Of a DNA stretch of 10,249 nt, positions 4,899-10,249 are shown piece by piece. Below the pieces are notes generated by a model. It did no database searches, was not told the origin of the DNA, and was given only the letters and a program-made list of their open reading frames with translations. Position numbers and translations under genes: made by a program. Source of the DNA: CAZVBR01 sp964625755 (lineage in GTDB: Bacteria > Patescibacteriota > Minisyncoccia > Phycocordibacterales > XYD1-FULL-46-19); NCBI GenBank assembly GCA_964625755.1, contig CAZVBR010000020.1, forward strand, positions 1-10,249, given 5' to 3'. Numbering within the stretch: the first letter of the stretch is position 1; each line of letters opens with the position of its first letter.

Positions 4899-5438
4899 AT
4901 GTCACGAATAGGAAAACAAATAATTGAAATTCCGTCCGGAGTATCTGTCGAGCAAGAAAATGGCCAAGTGACGGTTAATGGACCGAAAGGGACTTTGGTG
5001 CGGGGTTTTCTGCCGGAAGTCTCGTTTGAGATCTCGGATAATACGGTCACCTGTCACCCCGAAGGGGATTCGGTTAAACACCGATCACTGTGGGGGACTT
5101 ACGCGTCACACCTTAAGAATATGGTTACCGGAGTGACTCACGGGTTTGAGAAAAAATTAATCATCGAGGGTATCGGTTTTAAAGCCTCTCTCCAGGGGTC
5201 AGACAAATTGGTCTTGGATCTGGGGTTCTCTCATTCGGTGATCGTTGATATTCCGGAGGGTTTGAGTGTCACGGTTGAGAAGAACGTGGTCACGATCAGC
5301 GGAATAGACAAGGAGGCGGTAGGTAAGTTGGCCGCCCGGATCAGGTCGTTTAAGAAGACCGAGCCGTATAAAGGTAAAGGTATTCGATATGAAGGCGAAG
5401 TTGTTCTGCGCAAGCAAGGTAAGAAGACCTCGTCATAA
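4899..5438 (+). CDS. rplF: 50S ribosomal protein L6
   Basis: L6 (uL6) lies at the base of the factor-binding stalk near the sarcin-ricin loop of 23S rRNA. The 179-residue product has the usual two tandem domains. The N-terminal part is SRIGKQIIEIPSGVSV (2-17) with VTVNGPKGTL (25-34). The second domain holds LIIEGIGFKASLQG (87-100), LVLDLGFSHSV (104-114), and the closing signature EPYKGKGIRYEGEVV (155-169) followed by RKQGKK. Length is typical. The leader AGATATATTTT lacks a Shine-Dalgarno. Confidence 0.98.
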   Translation: MSRIGKQIIEIPSGVSVEQENGQVTVNGPKGTLVRGFLPEVSFEISDNTVTCHPEGDSVKHRSLWGTYASHLKNMVTGVTHGFEKKLIIEGIGFKASLQGSDKLVLDLGFSHSVIVDIPEGLSVTVEKNVVTISGIDKEAVGKLAARIRSFKKTEPYKGKGIRYEGEVVLRKQGKKTSS

Positions 5439-5467
5439 TACTAAAGATTGGTAGTAAGTCGTATAAT

Positions 5468-5827
5468 ATGAAAACCACACAGGACAAATATTTTAATCGA
5501 ATGAAACGCCACCGTCGGAGTCGGGCTCGGATCGCCGGGACCGCAAGTCGGCCACGGTTGGGGGTATATCGGTCAAATAACGCCGTGTACGGGTTTTTGG
5601 TTGATGATCAGGCCGGTAAGACCTTGGTCTCGGCTTCCAGTTTGAAAGCCGAGAAGAAAAAGGATCAGAAGCCGAAGGACCTGGCTCACGCGGTCGGAGA
5701 AGAGCTGGCCCAAAAGGCCAAATCTCTCAAGATCACCAAAGTGGTCTTTGATCGAAGCGGTTACCATTATCATGGTCGAGTGAAAGCTTTGGCTGAAGGT
5801 TCCAGATCGGCCGGTTTAGAATTTTAA
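5468..5827 (+). CDS. rplR: 50S ribosomal protein L18
   Basis: L18 (uL18) binds 5S rRNA with L5 and helps attach it to the large subunit. The 119-residue product has a basic N-terminus (KRHRRSRARIAGTASRPRLG, 13-32), YRSNNAVYGFLVDD (34-47), and the conserved C-terminus VVFDRSGYHYHGRVKALAEG (92-111) ending SAGLEF. The first 11 residues precede an alternative ATG at 5501; the ATG at 5468 has the same AAT-ATG context as its neighbours and gives a normal length. The 29-base spacer after rplF is the longest within this unit and shows no clear hairpin. Confidence 0.97.
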   Translation: MKTTQDKYFNRMKRHRRSRARIAGTASRPRLGVYRSNNAVYGFLVDDQAGKTLVSASSLKAEKKKDQKPKDLAHAVGEELAQKAKSLKITKVVFDRSGYHYHGRVKALAEGSRSAGLEF

Positions 5828-5836
5828 CTTGCAATT

Positions 5837-6364
5837 ATGACTAATGCTACTTTAAATAAAAATACTCAGGACAATAAAGATCGGTTCAAACGAGGTCGAG
5901 GGCGCGGGAGAGAACGAGATCAGCGGACGGCTCCGGAATTCGATCATCAGGTGGTAAATATTCGGCGAGTGACTCGAGTAGTTGCCGGTGGTCGGAGGTT
6001 TAGTTTTTCGGCTACCGTAGTGATCGGTGATCGGAAAGGCCGAGTGGGAGTAGGTCTCGGTAAATCCCGAGATACTGCCGGGGCGATCGACAAGGCCATT
6101 AAAGACGCTCAGAAGAATCTTTTGACTTTGAATTTGGGGCAGGCTCCTCAGTCGATCCCGCATGAAGTGGAAGCTAAGTTCGATGCTTCTCGGGTCTTGA
6201 TCAAGCCAGCCAGCGGCCGGGGCTTGGTGGCCGGTTCATCGGTTCGTCTGGTGCTTGAGTATGCCGGGATCACGGATGTGAATGCCAAATTACTCTCCCG
6301 AACCAAGAACAAACTTAATAACGCCAAGGCTACGGTCAGTGCTTTATCCCAAATTAAATTCTAG
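5837..6364 (+). CDS. rpsE: 30S ribosomal protein S5
   Basis: S5 (uS5) is at the mRNA entry site of the small subunit and influences decoding accuracy. The 175-residue product has a basic, low-complexity N-terminus (KRGRGRGRERDQR, 18-30) and then the double-stranded-RNA-binding-like domain VVNIRRVTRVVAGGRRFSFS (39-58), VVIGDRKGRVGVGLGKSRD (61-79). The C-terminal domain has KPASGRGLVAGSSVRLVLE (123-141), AGITDVNAKLLSRTKN (143-158) and NNAKATVSAL (161-170). Length is typical. The next gene is rplO after eight bases; rpmD (L30), normally between them, is missing. Confidence 0.98.
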   Translation: MTNATLNKNTQDNKDRFKRGRGRGRERDQRTAPEFDHQVVNIRRVTRVVAGGRRFSFSATVVIGDRKGRVGVGLGKSRDTAGAIDKAIKDAQKNLLTLNLGQAPQSIPHEVEAKFDASRVLIKPASGRGLVAGSSVRLVLEYAGITDVNAKLLSRTKNKLNNAKATVSALSQIKF

Positions 6365-6372
6365 AAAGTAAT

Positions 6373-6819
6373 ATGCAAATACATGAGCTAAAAAAACCAG
6401 CCACTCGACGGAGAGCGAAATTGATCGGGCGAGGTGGCAAGCGCGGAACAACTGCCGGTCGGGGAACCAAAGGTCAAAAGGCCAGAGCCGGGCATAAGAT
6501 CCGGCCGAATATCAAAGATGATATTATGAGGTTGCCGAAAAAGCGGGGCTATAAAGTCTCCGGTGTTCGACAGACTCTAAAGCCGATCGGGATCAACTTG
6601 TCGACTCTCGAGAAAAAGTGGCCCGACCAGGAGATAACCGTGACCCCGGCTAACTTGGTGGTCAATAAATTCACAACTCAGACCAAGATCAAAAAAGGCG
6701 GAGTCAAGATCCTGGGTGTCGGCGAGCTGACACGAGCTCTGAAGGTCTCCGGTTGTCAGGTGTCTAAATCCGCGGCTGAAAAGATCGAAGCGGCCGGCGG
6801 GTCCGTTAGTGTTAATTAG
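6373..6819 (+). CDS. rplO: 50S ribosomal protein L15
   Basis: L15 (uL15) threads a long basic N-terminal extension into the 23S core during late assembly. The product has 148 residues. The N-terminus shows the glycine- and arginine-rich segment GRGGKRGTTAGRGTKGQKAR (19-38), then RLPKKRGYKV (53-62). The C-terminal domain contains VTPANLVVNKF (90-100), KIKKGGVKILGVGELTRAL (105-123) and SKSAAEKIEAAGGSV (131-145). Length is typical. It directly follows rpsE without rpmD and is 11 bases ahead of secY, as in most spc operons. Confidence 0.97.
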   Translation: MQIHELKKPATRRRAKLIGRGGKRGTTAGRGTKGQKARAGHKIRPNIKDDIMRLPKKRGYKVSGVRQTLKPIGINLSTLEKKWPDQEITVTPANLVVNKFTTQTKIKKGGVKILGVGELTRALKVSGCQVSKSAAEKIEAAGGSVSVN

Positions 6820-6830
6820 TATTTGTGATC

Positions 6831-8111
6831 ATGGATACCCTCCTTCAAAAATTAAAGCTGATCGCACAGGACGAGAATCTCCGGTGGCGGATCTTGTTCA
6901 TCGTGATCATTCTGGCTTTGTTTCGTATGGGGGCTTCTATTCCGTTGCCGGCGGTGGATATGGCCGCTCTGGATCAGTTTTTCCGACAGCATCAGTTTTT
7001 CGGCTTGCTTGATATTTTTGCCGGAGGCGGTTTGTCCAATTTGTCGATCATGATGCTGGGAGTCGGTCCGTTTATTACGGCCTCCATTATCATGCAGCTG
7101 TTGACCCTTATGTCCCCTCGCCTTAAGCAGATGTATCACGAAGAGGGTATGGTCGGTCGGAGAAAAGTGTCTCAGTATGCTCGGTATCTGACGGTTCCGT
7201 TGGCGGCGATCCAGGCTTTCGGTCTTTTGTCTCTTTTAGAGAGCGAGGGAATTCTTCTTGATCTGAGTCTGATGGATCGGGTGGTGAGTGTCGTTGTGGT
7301 GGCGGCCGGCTCGGTTCTTTTGATGTGGATGGGAGAATTGATAAACGAGTACGGTATCGGCAACGGAGTATCGCTTTTGATCTTTGCCGGTATTGTGGCC
7401 AATTTACCGACCACTTTGGGTGAGCTGCTTCTGACTTTTGATGTCGCTGATATTCCGACTTATGTGGCTTTTGTGGCGGCCGCGGTGGTGATCGTCGGAG
7501 CGGTGGTGGTGATGACCGAGGGTGAACGGCCGGTACCGGTCACTTACGCTAAGCGGGTGCGGGGTATGAAGCAGTACGGCGGTATTTCCACTTATTTGCC
7601 GATAAGGATAAACAACGCCGGAGTAATGCCGATCATTTTTGCATTGGCGATCTTGTTGTTCCCTCAGATGATCATCAACTTTTTAGGGGAGATAGATCAC
7701 TCGATCGTTAACGTCATTATTGACGGCCGATTCGGACTGTCAGCCTTTATTGAGAATCCTTGGGTTTACGGGTCAGTGTATTTCTTGCTGGTTTTCGGAT
7801 TTACATACTTCTACTCAGCGGTAACTTTTGATCCAAAATCGATAGCTACCAACCTTCAGAAAAGCGGAGCTTTTGTGCCCGGAGTCCGACCCGGTCACCC
7901 GACCGCCCTTCATCTGTCCAAGATCTTAACCCGGTTAACTTTGGTCGGAGCGGTGTTTTTGGGTCTGGTGGCCCTCATGCCAATGCTGATGCAGGGCATA
8001 ACCGGTAACCCGGCTTTTGCCATCGGCGGAACCAGTCTTTTGATCGTGGTGGTAGTCGTCCTTGATCTGGTCAAGAAGATCGACGCTCAGATCACCATGA
8101 AAGAATACTAG
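6831..8111 (+). CDS. secY: Protein translocase channel subunit SecY
   Basis: SecY is the channel of the Sec translocon in the inner membrane, moving unfolded proteins out of the cytoplasm with SecA and inserting membrane proteins from ribosomes. Ten hydrophobic segments can be seen, near residues 20-33, 72-92, 118-136, 150-168, 178-195, 210-230, 262-284, 311-331, 366-386 and 398-413. The plug region is around 61-71 (DIFAGGGLSNL). Conserved blocks are GELINEYGIGNGVSLLIFAG (168-187), the cytoplasmic loop VTYAKRVRGMKQYGGISTYL (237-256), INNAGVMP (260-267) and GAFVPGVRPGHPT (346-358). Length 426 is typical. ATG 6831 is preferred over an in-frame GTG six bases upstream. Confidence 0.98.
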   Translation: MDTLLQKLKLIAQDENLRWRILFIVIILALFRMGASIPLPAVDMAALDQFFRQHQFFGLLDIFAGGGLSNLSIMMLGVGPFITASIIMQLLTLMSPRLKQMYHEEGMVGRRKVSQYARYLTVPLAAIQAFGLLSLLESEGILLDLSLMDRVVSVVVVAAGSVLLMWMGELINEYGIGNGVSLLIFAGIVANLPTTLGELLLTFDVADIPTYVAFVAAAVVIVGAVVVMTEGERPVPVTYAKRVRGMKQYGGISTYLPIRINNAGVMPIIFALAILLFPQMIINFLGEIDHSIVNVIIDGRFGLSAFIENPWVYGSVYFLLVFGFTYFYSAVTFDPKSIATNLQKSGAFVPGVRPGHPTALHLSKILTRLTLVGAVFLGLVALMPMLMQGITGNPAFAIGGTSLLIVVVVVLDLVKKIDAQITMKEY

Positions 8112-8225
8112 TCTTAAAATGCCGTGTTTCTCAGGTGTCGGTTTAGTGTTATAATATAATGTCCTGAGTGCGGGGCGTTATTTTGTTTTGACGGTTGGTA
8201 ATTAATTTTAATATTAAGTTCAAAT
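8112..8225 (+). promoter_or_regulatory. secY-adk gap with promoter and leader
   Basis: This 114-base gap contains no gene and no obvious terminator for secY. It holds a perfect extended -10 (8147-8155) flanked by a 6-bp inverted repeat. An AT-rich leader then runs to the adk start. secY transcripts may read through into the next genes. Confidence 0.55.
8147..8160 (+). promoter_or_regulatory. Extended -10 promoter for adk-map-ndk
   Basis: TGtTATAAT (TG 8147-8148, hexamer 8150-8155) is a perfect extended -10 element, and a second TATAAT overlaps it at 8155-8160. The -35 position (TTTCTC, 8127-8132) is weak, which extended -10 promoters tolerate. Transcription would begin near 8162, leaving a leader of about 64 bases. 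The -10 lies between CTCAGG (8130-8135) and its reverse complement CCTGAG (8163-8168). Confidence 0.6.
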
Positions 8226-8822
8226 ATGATCGATCCTTTAGCTTGTTATATTTTCATCGGCCGCTCGGGGTGCGGCAAAGGTACCCAAGCGAAATTGTTA
8301 ATTGATTATTTAAAGCAACACCACCCGGACCGCTCAGTTCTGTATCTGGAAACCGGTCAGGGTTTTCGTCATTTCGTGAAGCAGGATAATCACACCGCCA
8401 CCTTGGCTGACCGGGTGATCAGAGAATCCGATCACCTCCCTCCGTCTTTTCTGGCGATCAGTTTTTGGTCCAATGTTTTGATCTCGGAGTTTACCGGCCG
8501 GCAAGATCTGGTGTTTGACGGTTCACCTCGTTCTTTAAGTGAGGCCCGGGTTCTAAACGGGGCGCTTGATTTTTACGGCTTCGGGAAAAGGTATGTTTTG
8601 AATCTTGATCTTTCGCCCGAGACCGCCCGGGCGCGGTTAAAGGCCAGGGGGCGGAGTGATGACAAGACCGAAGCCGAGGTCGATCGCCGACTCCGTTGGT
8701 TTTTATCGGAAGTCAAGCCGGCTTTGGATTGGTATCAAGAGCATGAAAATTACGAGGTTTTAACGGTCGACGGCAGTCGAGATATTGATGCCATCCACGA
8801 AGAGATAATTTCAAAATTATGA
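8226..8822 (+). CDS. adk: Adenylate kinase-like nucleoside monophosphate kinase
   Basis: Adenylate kinase interconverts AMP and ATP with two ADP in the cytoplasm. The product has 198 residues. The P-loop is GRSGCGKGTQ (12-21) with the catalytic lysine K18. The AMP-binding region is altered: ETGQGFRHF (42-50) keeps the TG and the arginine of the usual TGDxxR pattern but has Gln in place of Asp. LVFDGSPRS (95-103) corresponds to the usual DGFPR motif. RLKARGRSDD (137-146) followed by DRRLRWF (153-159) supplies the phosphate-binding arginines. The LID insert is short and has no zinc cysteines. Position after secY and before map is the canonical adk locus. The stop overlaps map by four bases (ATGA). 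Divergence from the AMP-site consensus leaves specificity for another monophosphate possible. Confidence 0.85.
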   Translation: MIDPLACYIFIGRSGCGKGTQAKLLIDYLKQHHPDRSVLYLETGQGFRHFVKQDNHTATLADRVIRESDHLPPSFLAISFWSNVLISEFTGRQDLVFDGSPRSLSEARVLNGALDFYGFGKRYVLNLDLSPETARARLKARGRSDDKTEAEVDRRLRWFLSEVKPALDWYQEHENYEVLTVDGSRDIDAIHEEIISKL

Positions 8823-9589
8823 GTCTGATCAAAAATGACAAAGATCTCGAGCGTTTAAGAGAGAGTGGTCGGCAGCTGGCCGGGATCATCGGGGCCTTGA
8901 GCCGAGAAGTGCGGCCGGGGGTTCTGCCGGTAGATTTAGACGAGCAAGCCCGAGTTAAGATCAAGGACCTCGGTGGCGAACCGGCCTTTTTGAATTACAA
9001 ACCCCCCGGTTACCGTCACGGGTATCCGGCGGCTTTGTGTGTTTCGGTTAATGAAGATATTGTTCACGGTATACCTGATTCTCGGCCGTTTCAGGCCGGG
9101 GATGTGGTCACTCTTGATCTGGGGTTGAACTTGGAGGGGTTGATCACCGATATGGCAGTGACCGTGGCGTTGCCTCCGGTCGATCCGGAGGTGACCCGAC
9201 TCTTGACTGAGACCCGAGCGGCTCTCTGGGCCGGGATCAAGGCCGTTCGTCCCGGGGTCAGAGTAAACGATATCGGGGCGGCGATCGAGAGTAAGGTCCA
9301 CTCGACCGGGTTTGGTCTGGTTAAAGAATTATCCGGTCACGGGGTGGGTTATAAGGTGCATGAAGAGCCGATGGTGCCTAACTTTAAGATGGCCGGCCCC
9401 AGCCCCAAATTAAAACCCGGATTAGTGATGGCTATCGAGCCGATGGCGACTTTGGGGGGCGGCGACATAAAGGTCCGGCCGGACGGTTTCACATTCGCCA
9501 CGAAAGATGGTAGTATTAGTGCACATTTTGAACACACGGTGATCGTCACTGACGCCGGTGTAGAAGTTATTACTCAAGTTAATCAATAA
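8819..9589 (+). CDS. map: Methionine aminopeptidase, type I
   Basis: This dinuclear metallopeptidase removes the initiator methionine from new proteins after deformylation. All five metal ligands of the family are visible: D100 (TLDLG), D111 (ITDMA), H174 (SGHGVG), E207 (AIEPM) and E238 (FEHTVIVTD). The substrate-contact histidine is H83 in IVHGIP, and H181 lies in VHEEPMVPNF. The N-terminus begins directly with the catalytic-domain helix (KNDKDLERLRESGRQLAGII, 5-24), with no SH3-binding or zinc-finger extension, as in type Ia enzymes. The 256-residue length is typical. The start overlaps the adk stop, indicating translational coupling; ndk follows after six bases. Confidence 0.97.
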   Translation: MSLIKNDKDLERLRESGRQLAGIIGALSREVRPGVLPVDLDEQARVKIKDLGGEPAFLNYKPPGYRHGYPAALCVSVNEDIVHGIPDSRPFQAGDVVTLDLGLNLEGLITDMAVTVALPPVDPEVTRLLTETRAALWAGIKAVRPGVRVNDIGAAIESKVHSTGFGLVKELSGHGVGYKVHEEPMVPNFKMAGPSPKLKPGLVMAIEPMATLGGGDIKVRPDGFTFATKDGSISAHFEHTVIVTDAGVEVITQVNQ

Positions 9590-9595
9590 GTAGAT

Positions 9596-10177
9596 ATGAA
9601 TCCAAAAGAAGAGAAGACTTATTTAATGATCAAACCGGACGGAGTCAGGAAAGGTCTGATCGGTGAGGTTATCAAGCGGGTCGAACAGCGAGACTTGAAG
9701 GTGATAGCCTTGGATATGTTTCAGCCGACCAGAGAGCAGATAGACAATCATTACCCGAAAGATGAGACCTGGATCTCGCGTCTGGGAGAAAAAACTTTGG
9801 CTACTTACGAAAAGTACGGATTTGATCCGGTAACCGAGTTGGGGACTGCTGATAAAGGGGAAATTGGCAAGATGGTTCGTGGTTGGTTGGTTGATTACAT
9901 GACCTCGGCTCCGATGGTTCGGATGGTCATCCAAGGGGTTCACGCCATAGATATGGTTCGCAAGATCGCCGGCCCGACCATGCCGTACCAGGCGGATATG
10001 GGTACCATTCGGGGTGATTTCTCGGCCGATTCACCGGCTTTAGCCAATAAAGAGAAGCGAGCGGTAATGAATTTGGTTCATGCCTCAGAAACCGTGGAAG
10101 AAGCGGAGCATGAGATAAAGTACTGGTTCGGGGAGATGCCGATCTACGAGTACAAGCGATTCGGGATCGACGAATAA
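9596..10177 (+). CDS. ndk: Nucleoside-diphosphate kinase, long form
   Basis: NDK moves the gamma phosphate from ATP to other nucleoside diphosphates through a phosphohistidine. Conserved elements are YLMIKPDGVRKGLIGEV (9-25), MTSAPMVRMVIQG (102-114), VRKIAGPTMP (121-130), GTIRGDFSADSP (136-147) and the active-site NLVHASETVEEAEHEI (159-174) with catalytic H162. At 193 residues it is about 50 longer than the usual 140. Most of the excess is an insertion of about 40 residues (about 55-96) right after NHYP (51-54), where ordinary enzymes go from Tyr-x-x-His to a base-stacking Phe within a few residues. There is also a longer segment before the catalytic histidine. Long NDKs of this type are, to my knowledge, seen in other candidate-phylum bacteria. 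Placement after map, instead of infA-rpmJ-rpsM, ends the ribosomal cluster here. Confidence 0.93.
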   Translation: MNPKEEKTYLMIKPDGVRKGLIGEVIKRVEQRDLKVIALDMFQPTREQIDNHYPKDETWISRLGEKTLATYEKYGFDPVTELGTADKGEIGKMVRGWLVDYMTSAPMVRMVIQGVHAIDMVRKIAGPTMPYQADMGTIRGDFSADSPALANKEKRAVMNLVHASETVEEAEHEIKYWFGEMPIYEYKRFGIDE

Positions 10178-10198
10178 GAAGATCCTAACTTTGCTCTA

Positions 10199-10239
10199 GC
10201 GCAGAATTCTCCGCAGCTTGGCTGCGGAGATGAATGCGC
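10199..10239 (+). other. Strong hairpin downstream of ndk, runs toward window end
   Basis: TCTCCGCAGC (10208-10217) and GCTGCGGAGA (10221-10230) pair perfectly over 10 bases around TTG. An outer GCGC/GCGC pair (10199-10202/10236-10239) continues as A-T (10203/10235) and encloses a small symmetric purine-rich internal loop. No T-run follows on the + strand (next bases are CGACGAAGGGA), and none follows on the other strand either, so it is not a standard intrinsic terminator. It could be a transcript-end stabiliser, a REP-like dispersed repeat, or the end of a mobile element beyond the window. Confidence 0.6.
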
Positions 10240-10249
10240 GACGAAGGGA

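Noticed and set aside
5462..5467. TATAAT just before rplR
   Set aside because: It abuts the start codon in an AT-rich spacer and has no -35; expected by chance and would leave no leader.
6825..6830. GTG start for secY two codons upstream
   Set aside because: ATG 6831 has the same context as other starts in the window and gives a normal SecY N-terminus; the difference is only two residues.
8188..8217. TTGACG with TATTAA as a second adk promoter
   Set aside because: It would start transcription almost at the adk start codon, and the extended -10 at 8147-8155 is a much better match.
1..10249. CRISPR array, riboswitch of known class, prophage or toxin-antitoxin genes
   Set aside because: No regularly spaced repeats, known aptamer consensus, integrase or antitoxin-like genes were seen; the window is a housekeeping cluster.
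1..10249. Alternative genetic code with UGA read as glycine (known in some candidate phyla)
   Set aside because: rpsQ and adk end in TGA at the expected family lengths, and no conserved protein has an in-frame TGA.

Overview
The window is a bacterial ribosomal-protein gene cluster, all on the + strand, read in the standard bacterial code (TAA, TAG and TGA all act as stops). It carries the second half of the S10 operon and the spc operon in near-canonical order: rpsS, rplV, rpsC, rplP, rpmC, rpsQ, rplN, rplX, rplE, rpsN, rpsH, rplF, rplR, rpsE, rplO, secY. These are followed by an adenylate-kinase-like gene, map and ndk. rpmD (L30) is absent between rpsE and rplO. No gene start has a Shine-Dalgarno sequence. 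Lack of L30, AT-rich SD-less starts, a compact spc cluster and an unusually long NDK together suggest a member of the Candidate Phyla Radiation (Patescibacteria). The lineage within it cannot be assigned from this window.

Layout: (1) 1-154, a tRNA-Leu(CAA) gene with its own promoter-like sequence. (2) 155-312, a leader with several inverted repeats upstream of rpsS; the usual S10 operon front (S10-L3-L4-L23-L2) does not directly precede rpsS. (3) 313-3924, nine tightly packed ribosomal protein genes, rpsS to rplE. (4) 3925-4310, a 386-base gap with no credible gene, holding a strong rho-independent terminator, a further foldable segment, and a clear extended -10 promoter for the next unit. 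(5) 4311-8111, rpsN to secY. (6) 8112-8225, a second promoter-bearing gap. (7) 8226-10177, adk-like, map and ndk. (8) 10178-10249, a strong hairpin in a sequence that runs off the window.

The products work together: 15 ribosomal proteins of both subunits, the SecY translocon through which new proteins leave the cytoplasm, methionine aminopeptidase that trims new N-termini, and two kinases that keep nucleotide pools balanced. The cluster is conserved and no new enzymatic system was found. The non-routine signals are in the non-coding DNA: a 13-base motif shared by the rpsS and rpsN leaders next to hairpins, the terminator/promoter split of the spc operon after rplE, the SD-less start context, and the terminal hairpin.
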